Under the pieces are notes generated by a model. That model was given only the letters and a program-made list of their open reading frames with translations, was not told the DNA's origin and did no database searches. From assembly GCA_903921455.1 (NCBI GenBank), contig CAIXPZ010000151.1, forward strand, positions 1-9,837: a stretch of DNA of 9,837 bases, read 5' to 3'. The stretch is from an uncultured Verrucomicrobia subdivision 3 bacterium. GTDB taxonomy: Bacteria > Verrucomicrobiota > Verrucomicrobiae > Limisphaerales > UBA11358. Positions 1 through 5,632 of the stretch are shown here, piece after piece (the stretch's first letter is position 1; every line of letters begins with the position of its first letter). A program made the translations under genes and the position numbers.

Positions 1-78
1 CTCGCCGATGCCGAGTTCGTAGCGACCGGAAACGCGGACCCGGTCGTTCGGACTCAATTTTTCGGGGGCGGAACTCAT
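1..78 (-). CDS. Start of a further operon gene, 26 codons visible; product unknown, possibly helicase
   Basis: An ATG at 78-76 opens a frame that stays open to the window edge, giving MSSAPEKLSPNDRVRVSGRY and then ELGIGE. Its ATG overlaps the stop of the preceding 152-residue gene as ATGA (75-78), the same coupling used elsewhere in this operon, so the start is well supported. The visible part has the pattern polar tail, then NDRVRV, then G-x-G-E, which resembles the small beta-barrel openings of some SNF2/DEAD-type helicases. BREX-type and related loci often carry such a helicase near a DUF1156 methyltransferase. The helicase idea is therefore inference from position plus a very short sequence; the sequence alone only supports a real, coupled gene start. 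Confidence 0.6.
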   Translation of the reverse strand, partial: MSSAPEKLSPNDRVRVSGRYELGIGE

Positions 79-533
79 GACAAACTCACTCCGTAATGAT
101 AAGTCTCCAGACCGGCCTCGCTGCTGATGTCCGGGTTGGAGCCGAAGAGCCGCCAGAGCGGGATGCGCTTGCCGGCGTAAGGCACAAAAAGATGTTTGCC
201 CGCGCCCAAGATCAGTGAGCGCCCGATGGGGACATGGATGGTGCTGATGTTACTGACTTCGTTGGACACGGCGTGGAGACGGTTACGCATCGTCTGCAAA
301 AACGGCCACTCCCGGTTTTCGTTCACGTCTTCAAGCTGGTTCATCTGGACGAGAAAATCGTCGAGGCCATACAGGCAGAGTCCAGGCGAGCGACGGGTGT
401 AGGGAAATGGATCCTGCTCCAACTGGCGGACCAGATCGGCGAGGCCCAGCCGCGTGGGATGGAGTTTCACCTTGCCGGTCTGATTGGCAGACCAGTCACA
501 AGCTTCAACGGGCAATACTAGGTATCCTGCCAT
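75..533 (-). CDS. Hypothetical 152-residue protein of the defence operon
   Basis: I do not recognise this family. The protein is soluble-looking, with no signal peptide or membrane segment. It opens with MAGYLVLPVEACDW, has a mixed middle with LCLYGLDDFLVQMNQ at about 52-66, and ends with a compact hydrophobic/basic part: GRSLILGAGKHLFVPYAG at 104-121, then KRIPLWRLFG at 122-131. It starts 6 bases after the methyltransferase stop and overlaps the next gene by ATGA, so it is made together with both. That argues for a real gene and for an accessory role in the methylase/ATPase/PglZ system, for example as an adaptor or specificity subunit. No catalytic motif is visible and no Shine-Dalgarno sequence is apparent, so translation probably relies on re-initiation after the methyltransferase. 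Confidence 0.8.
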   Translation of the reverse strand: MAGYLVLPVEACDWSANQTGKVKLHPTRLGLADLVRQLEQDPFPYTRRSPGLCLYGLDDFLVQMNQLEDVNENREWPFLQTMRNRLHAVSNEVSNISTIHVPIGRSLILGAGKHLFVPYAGKRIPLWRLFGSNPDISSEAGLETYHYGVSLS

Positions 534-539
534 AAATCA

Positions 540-3500
540 TCATGTGGTTGTGGCTGCGGTCGTCTGCGCGAACATATCGTCGTAGAACGGCAGCAGTTTG
601 TCGGCGGACTTTGACCAGTGGTCGGGGTCGCGTTGTTTGAGATATTGAAGCGCGGCGCGAATCTGTTCGCGCTGGCCGCGAAAACGCTCGACAAGATGGT
701 CGAGCCGTTCACCCTGCTCGGCATTGCCGGCAAGCAGGTGAATCACGTCCACCAATTTGGGGCCGAAGGCAATCGGTGTGTTATCATCAATCGCGAGCAA
801 AGCGAGTTGCTGCGAGTTTGAATCCGTGCCACGAAGCGTCAGACGCAGACCATCGAGCCGTTGTGATGGTGTCAACACCTCATAGGTGCGACCGCCCTTA
901 ACCCGACCTTTGCGGAGCAGCGGCGGCTTGTGGCCGGTGAGATCGCTCACCTCGAAAACGCCTCTGGTAAATTTACTTATACTGTCCACGGAAACTTCGT
1001 GTTTGTCGCACAATGCCAGCAGCCAGACTTGGCTGAGGGCATCCAAGTTTTCCAATTCGCTTGGCAGTGGTGTTTCCTTGCTGACGATTTGTTCAACCAT
1101 CATCCGAATGTCCTGCAAGGCAGAACGGAGCGGGAATGGTTCACCATTCCAGTCCAGCACCGCGCCGAAGTGTCGGGAATAGACTTCAAGACATTTACCG
1201 ATGAGCACCATGCGAATGTCTGGCGGCGGCAGCGGTCGCCCACCGTATCGGCCAGCTTCAATGCGGGCGACTTCTTCTTTGGCGCGCTGCCGCACAGATT
1301 GGCGCAATCCAGCCCAACTCCGTTTGGTGCGGGTGTCTTCGGCACGACGTTTGCGGCAAACATGAATCAGGTCGTAGGCAATGGCTTCATTGTCTTGAAG
1401 ATGCAGTGACGATTCGCCTTCGGACTGAACTGGGTAGATCGCCTCAATTTCAAACCCGGCATTCATCACTGCACTCAACAGATTTTCCCAAGCTGAACCT
1501 TCGGCATGATGGAAGGTAAAAGCCATAACGCCATCGTCATTCAATTTCGCGTGGCCAGCTTTGAAAACAGTCTCCAATCCTTTGCCGAAATCTTCCGCCG
1601 AAACCCCTCGATTGGCGTTCTGGACTATCTCGGCTATCGTGGGAGTGTTTTCTGGCAGGAAAACCGAGTATCGGTTTTTCAAAAGCAGTCGCAGCCAGAC
1701 ATAAAAGAAATCCGCTAATTCGGCATAATTGACGTTGTCGGCATAGGGCGGATCGGTGATGATAAAATCTGCTTTTTCCAATTCAGCATCGGCAAGAGTG
1801 CGTGAGTCTCCACATCGTAAATTTGCGGCGCGATCCTCTAACGAAATCTTATCGCTGTGTATAGCTGAAGCCTCTGCGCTGCTTCCATCGTATCGGCGAA
1901 CGAGTTTGCCGGTCGAATCATACGAACAATCCTCTGGATTCTTTGCCCATTGTTTTCCCTTTTTTACAATTTGAAACCAGGGAACAAAACCTTTGCCATA
2001 GCTAACACCCCAAATATGGTCTTCGCATGGTGTGTTTTTGGGGTGGTAGTCATGTCTGGAAAATATTCCTTTTGCTGACTCACTCTTGCTCTGATTTTTT
2101 TTGTAACGAGCAAACATGTTGCTGCCCTCAAGTAATGAGAAAAAAGCGGAGAGCAGCATTTCCTGGCAAGCAATGTTTTTCTCGGCAGCGATACCTTCCA
2201 AAAGTGTGCTTAGTCCGATAAGTTGCCGAGAATTAAACAATTGCCACCAATGTAAATAATGGTGACCCAAAAGATGCGTCTTAGTTTTCTCTCCATGAGG
2301 TATTTCGCTCTTTGGATACGGAAGACCATTGCGATTTTTTTCCCAAAGTTTTTCAGTATTTGAAAAAAGCGCCATGTCTGCGGGTGAATGCCTTGCGTAG
2401 AACTTTCCACTTTGTTTCCAAATCAAATTATGCGTGCGCGGCACAAACTGGCCGGAATAAGAGACATCGGCAACTATTGGCTCTTCTTCTTCTGATTCGT
2501 TTTGATCGGATGGTTCTTCGGCTACAAACAACTCGCCCGACATGGTGCCAGTCTTGGCTGGGTCGTTTGTGGGGTCGCAGCCAGGTGCATAGGCTTGCAA
2601 TCCATAAGCGTGCATCGGCAAAAGTTGTCCTGCCGGCAGCGATCGTATGGATTTGATAATGTCGTCACGGTTACCGCCGCAGGCTGAACAAACAAACTCT
2701 CCCTTTGAAGGGACATTCCCCTTGAAAGGATCGAATTTATGGCCCGCCGGGCTAGTTACCATTGTCTCTGGCACCAATTCGCCCCGCCACTGGAATACAT
2801 CCTCGGTTTGCGAGCAGAGCAGGACGGTCAACGGCACCTTCTTACGCTGCGGCTTGCGTTTTTTGCGAGACTTCTCGTCGTGCATGTAGGCACTCACTTT
2901 TACTTTTTCGTAGCAATGAGGGCAGCAAACCTGACCTCGTTCCAACGTGCCCCAACTCACTTTGGCCTGGGTGCCATCGCTTTCACCTTGGGCAACGAAA
3001 AGGCCGCCATCGGGATGGGCATACGTCCAGCGAGCACTCCCCTTGCCATTGGAATTTCTTGGGCTGTGCAACATGAGCCTGGGATCGGCTATGAGCGCTG
3101 CCGGTTCAATTTCCCAATCAAACACGGCATTGCATTTGGGACATTTGCAATCGGGATAGTAGCGGATGCTGGGACTCTTGGCTGCAACGACGTAGTCTGA
3201 AAACAGTGGCACCTGTTTGCGACATGTCGGGTTGGTGCAGATGGCGGACTTCACCCAAAAAGTGTAGATGACATCGGACTGCGGCAGGCCACACACCTCC
3301 TCAGCCGTCCACGGTGCGGCGGTCTTGTAAAGTTCTAGCAAGGTTTGGCGCATCGGCTTGCCTGACCACGGCACAATACGATTAGACAGGCGCTCGAAAG
3401 CGGCGTCCAACTCCACCAAATCCACCGGCTCGACCTCGGTTTTTACAATGAACCACGAGACAGGATTCAAATCTATGCCGACGACCTTGCAACCAAGACG

Positions 3501-3791
3501 CAACGCCTCGACGATGGTGGTGCCACCGCCCATAAAGGGATCGAGGATGATTTTGCCCTTGGTGTGCGGGTCGTCGGTGTGGTCCTTGTAGAACTCCTCC
3601 ATGATGTTCGTCCCTGCCGGCTTCAATGCTCCTAGTAAGATAGCGCGAAAGACACACGACGCCCGGCGCGCAAACCATTTGTGCATCTGGTAAATGGGTT
3701 TGAACGCATTGCGCTCCGGCGCGGCGAGAGCATTGATCTCGACGATGGGAAAATCTTCCTCGATGGCGCGCTTGGTGGTCGGTGGTATCAT
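540..3791 (-). CDS. DUF1156-family adenine-specific DNA methyltransferase (BREX PglX-I-like), 1083 aa
   Basis: This is an N6-adenine DNA methyltransferase of the COG1743/DUF1156 group, the kind of methylase used by BREX type 3 and related anti-phage systems to mark host DNA. The N-terminus carries the DUF1156 signature around YQMHKWFARR (34-43). The S-adenosylmethionine motif DPFMGGGTT lies at 84-92 with GIDLNP at 105-110. The catalytic DPPY is at 680-683 within FIITDPPYADNVNYAELADFF. Between the two are Cys pairs that look like zinc ribbons (C185/C190 with C217/C220; C289 or C290/C293 with C368/C371) and an acidic stretch at 425-438. The region 424-624 is encoded by clearly lower-GC DNA and may be the target-recognition part. 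The ATG overlaps the stop of the PIN gene as ATGA, so the start is firm. The reading frame is intact with both catalytic motifs, so the enzyme is probably active. The BREX assignment rests on the neighbours. Confidence 0.93.
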   Translation of the reverse strand: MIPPTTKRAIEEDFPIVEINALAAPERNAFKPIYQMHKWFARRASCVFRAILLGALKPAGTNIMEEFYKDHTDDPHTKGKIILDPFMGGGTTIVEALRLGCKVVGIDLNPVSWFIVKTEVEPVDLVELDAAFERLSNRIVPWSGKPMRQTLLELYKTAAPWTAEEVCGLPQSDVIYTFWVKSAICTNPTCRKQVPLFSDYVVAAKSPSIRYYPDCKCPKCNAVFDWEIEPAALIADPRLMLHSPRNSNGKGSARWTYAHPDGGLFVAQGESDGTQAKVSWGTLERGQVCCPHCYEKVKVSAYMHDEKSRKKRKPQRKKVPLTVLLCSQTEDVFQWRGELVPETMVTSPAGHKFDPFKGNVPSKGEFVCSACGGNRDDIIKSIRSLPAGQLLPMHAYGLQAYAPGCDPTNDPAKTGTMSGELFVAEEPSDQNESEEEEPIVADVSYSGQFVPRTHNLIWKQSGKFYARHSPADMALFSNTEKLWEKNRNGLPYPKSEIPHGEKTKTHLLGHHYLHWWQLFNSRQLIGLSTLLEGIAAEKNIACQEMLLSAFFSLLEGSNMFARYKKNQSKSESAKGIFSRHDYHPKNTPCEDHIWGVSYGKGFVPWFQIVKKGKQWAKNPEDCSYDSTGKLVRRYDGSSAEASAIHSDKISLEDRAANLRCGDSRTLADAELEKADFIITDPPYADNVNYAELADFFYVWLRLLLKNRYSVFLPENTPTIAEIVQNANRGVSAEDFGKGLETVFKAGHAKLNDDGVMAFTFHHAEGSAWENLLSAVMNAGFEIEAIYPVQSEGESSLHLQDNEAIAYDLIHVCRKRRAEDTRTKRSWAGLRQSVRQRAKEEVARIEAGRYGGRPLPPPDIRMVLIGKCLEVYSRHFGAVLDWNGEPFPLRSALQDIRMMVEQIVSKETPLPSELENLDALSQVWLLALCDKHEVSVDSISKFTRGVFEVSDLTGHKPPLLRKGRVKGGRTYEVLTPSQRLDGLRLTLRGTDSNSQQLALLAIDDNTPIAFGPKLVDVIHLLAGNAEQGERLDHLVERFRGQREQIRAALQYLKQRDPDHWSKSADKLLPFYDDMFAQTTAATTT

Positions 3792-4375
3792 GGGCGAGTT
3801 TTGAAATCCCTGGGGCGATAAACGATGAGGCCTTGAACGGAGTCAAAGGCATGGTCGGCGGCGGCAATCTCGGCAATACCGAGCCGGCGGGCGATGGCGA
3901 GGTTGATGGAGTCCGTGGTGGTCAGCCCGTGCATTTTTTGGAGAAACAGCGCCTCCAGAAAATCTTCCGGGTGAACGGAAGCAAGTTCAAGCTCACCGCT
4001 CAACAGGGCGCGGGTGTCGTCGGCGTAGATGGTAAGGTTGCGAATAATTTCGGGATTATCCGACATATTCAGGAGGCTGCGGTCATGGATGTCACCGGAG
4101 GATGGAAACTCCGGGCGATTCATCACCACTTCCTCGCGGCCGGCGATGGGCTGGTATGGGGTGGAAAAAAAACCTTTGGCCTGGGCTTCCTGACGCATCC
4201 TTTGGTCGCAAAACTCGGCGAGAATAAACGGGGTAATGACGCCCTGAACCGCCTTGCCCTGACAGCGCCGGATGAGGGCGCGACATTCCGGCGACACGCC
4301 CCAGCGGGCGAATAAGAGGATGCTCGTATGCAGGAGCACCCGCGCGCCACTGTGAATTTCGCTCAAAGTTTTCAT
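3788..4375 (-). CDS. vapC: PIN-domain protein, VapC-like toxin with an altered first active-site residue
   Basis: The 195-residue protein has the layout of a VapC-type PIN ribonuclease. It has a first strand RVLLHTSILLFAR (12-24), a helix with SPECRALIRRC (28-38), GVITPFILAEF (45-55) carrying the conserved acidic E54, TTTDSINLAIARRLGI (152-167) carrying D155, and AAADHAFDSVQGLIVYRP (171-188) carrying D174. Families of this type cleave RNA and are held inactive by the antitoxin encoded just upstream. The residue that should be the first metal-binding aspartate (usual pattern L-D-T/A-N/S) is His16 here (CAT), one base change from Asp (GAT). Length is somewhat above the usual 130-150 residues, with an extra stretch at roughly 65-110. 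The ATG overlaps the antitoxin stop as ATGA, and the gene's own stop overlaps the methyltransferase start the same way. Nuclease activity is uncertain because of His16. Confidence 0.85.
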   Translation of the reverse strand: MKTLSEIHSGARVLLHTSILLFARWGVSPECRALIRRCQGKAVQGVITPFILAEFCDQRMRQEAQAKGFFSTPYQPIAGREEVVMNRPEFPSSGDIHDRSLLNMSDNPEIIRNLTIYADDTRALLSGELELASVHPEDFLEALFLQKMHGLTTTDSINLAIARRLGIAEIAAADHAFDSVQGLIVYRPRDFKTRP

Positions 4376-4614
4376 GGCCGGTAAGGCGGGTCGGTAATGA
4401 AGGTATCGAAAAGGCCGGTGCCCGGCAGGAGCGGATCATCTTCCAAGAGGCGGTCCAGACCGACGCGCTCGGAGCGGCGAGCCTTGGCGCGCTGGACGTA
4501 ATCATTCAGCGCCAGCTCGACGACCTCGGCGATGCGGCGGCGCTCCTGGGTGGCCAGCACCTTGACGTCGTCATACAGCGCATCGTCAACCACCGTGCCA
4601 ATTTTACGTTTCAT
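4372..4614 (-). CDS. vapB: Small ribbon-helix-helix antitoxin-like protein, 80 aa
   Basis: The N-terminal half (MKRKIGTVVDDALYDDVKVL onward, to about residue 45) has the pattern of a ribbon-helix-helix DNA-binding fold: one short strand (3-9), then two amphipathic helices at roughly 11-22 and 27-43, the second ending LALNDYVQRA. The tail 46-80 is charged and then loose, ending in FDTFITDPPYRP, the kind of flexible C-terminus that binds and blocks a PIN toxin. It overlaps the PIN gene by ATGA, the classic antitoxin-then-toxin order. Such proteins normally repress their own promoter as well as neutralise the toxin. It lies 28 bases after the PglZ stop, the largest gap in the operon, where a local promoter could fit, although I see no good consensus. 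The DPPY in the tail is not a methylase motif. The antitoxin role is inferred from fold pattern and position. Confidence 0.8.
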   Translation of the reverse strand: MKRKIGTVVDDALYDDVKVLATQERRRIAEVVELALNDYVQRAKARRSERVGLDRLLEDDPLLPGTGLFDTFITDPPYRP

Positions 4615-4642
4615 AAATACTGGTCAAATTATGTCACTGCTT

Positions 4643-5629
4643 TCAGCGGGGTTCGAGTTCAATCCACGGCACGAGGACTTCCATGAGGGAAAAACCGCCG
4701 TGATGAAACAGTTTGCGGGAGCTGTCGCCCTTGGGGCGGGTGCGCAACCGGCCGCGCAGCAAGGCGACGCGGCGTTCCGGGAGCAACTGCAAGTCGGGAT
4801 TCCACGACGGAAAGATTTCGTCCGGGGCGAACTCCTTGAAGCGGGACTGTCCGAGCAGGTTGGCGGCATCGGATGTGCGGGTGGCTTCCAAGGATGCGCC
4901 CAAAAAAATGTAACCGTGGTCGCTGGTGACGACGATGGGCTGGCCGCGAGGAATGGCTTGCACGCTGTTTTTCCAAATCGTGGGGATGTGGTTACGGTGG
5001 AAATTGCCGAACAGCGCCTCGGTGCGGGCGGCGTCATCCTTGAACAATCGGTCAGGGTAAGTGGACCAGAGCAACACGCTGCGGCCCTCGGTGGGCGTGT
5101 AGCGCGAGGTCGGATGCTCCAGATACACCGCCTCGACTTTACGCGAGGTCAGTTCGGCGCGACCGGGGAGCTGGGAAGGGCCGAGCCGGGTGCCGACGAC
5201 GCGCTGCTCGACATAATCCATGGTCTCGGTGGGCAGACAGGTGGCGATGGCGGCGGCGGACTTCACGCGGAAACCGGAATCCTCCGCGAGCTTTAGCAAC
5301 AGCGGAAACTCGCGCAACGAAAGGCCGTCGAACACGACGGCGGCGCGGGGCTGCGCCAGCGGCGACGGCGCGTCCAGGCCGAGCCACGTTTTGAGCGCGG
5401 GCGCGGACTGGCTGTCCGCCGCCAGTTCGCCCCAAATTTCCTGTGCGCCGGTGGCGATCAATTCCTCCAGGCCGCAAACCGCCTCCTCGCCGCCGCGAAG
5501 AAACTGGTCCGGTTCGGACTTCTCGTAGCGCGAGCGGGTCCAGACGGTTTCCAGCAACCATGATTTGATGGCCGGGAGGCGGGCGCTGTCGGCGAACAGT
5601 AGGTCAGGTTTGAAAGCCAGTTTGGACAT
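4643..5629 (-). CDS. pglZ: Compact PglZ-domain protein (alkaline-phosphatase fold), 328 aa
   Basis: PglZ proteins belong to the alkaline-phosphatase superfamily and are an essential part of BREX and Pgl phage-defence systems; their substrate is not settled. The expected metal/active-site landmarks are present in order: AAVVFDGLSLREFPLLL (96-112) with D101 and S104, PIVVTSDHGYIFLG (231-244) with D237 and H238, and the C-terminal HHGGFSLMEVLVPWIEL (309-325) with H310 and E317. The fold core therefore looks complete. Typical BREX PglZ proteins are about 650-900 residues, so this one is less than half the usual size and seems to be little more than the PglZ domain with a helical N-terminal cap. 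The ATG lies only 3 bases after the stop of the ATPase gene, so the two are coupled. The matching compactness of the ATPase gene suggests a minimal branch of the family rather than a truncated gene. Confidence 0.9.
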   Translation of the reverse strand: MSKLAFKPDLLFADSARLPAIKSWLLETVWTRSRYEKSEPDQFLRGGEEAVCGLEELIATGAQEIWGELAADSQSAPALKTWLGLDAPSPLAQPRAAVVFDGLSLREFPLLLKLAEDSGFRVKSAAAIATCLPTETMDYVEQRVVGTRLGPSQLPGRAELTSRKVEAVYLEHPTSRYTPTEGRSVLLWSTYPDRLFKDDAARTEALFGNFHRNHIPTIWKNSVQAIPRGQPIVVTSDHGYIFLGASLEATRTSDAANLLGQSRFKEFAPDEIFPSWNPDLQLLPERRVALLRGRLRTRPKGDSSRKLFHHGGFSLMEVLVPWIELEPR

Positions 5630-5632
5630 AAC

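Noticed and set aside
930..1409. 159-residue plus-strand frame opposite the methyltransferase
   Set aside because: It is antisense to the intact methylase C-terminal part and has no independent support.
4379..4396. TDPPYRP at the C-terminus of the antitoxin-like protein, resembling a methylase DPPY motif
   Set aside because: The protein is 80 residues long, with no SAM-binding motif and no methylase context around the tetrapeptide. It is coincidence.
4532..5296. 254-residue plus-strand frame opposite pglZ
   Set aside because: It lies antisense to a gene with clear PglZ motifs, is Gly/Ala/Arg-rich as high-GC antisense frames are, and shows no family signature.
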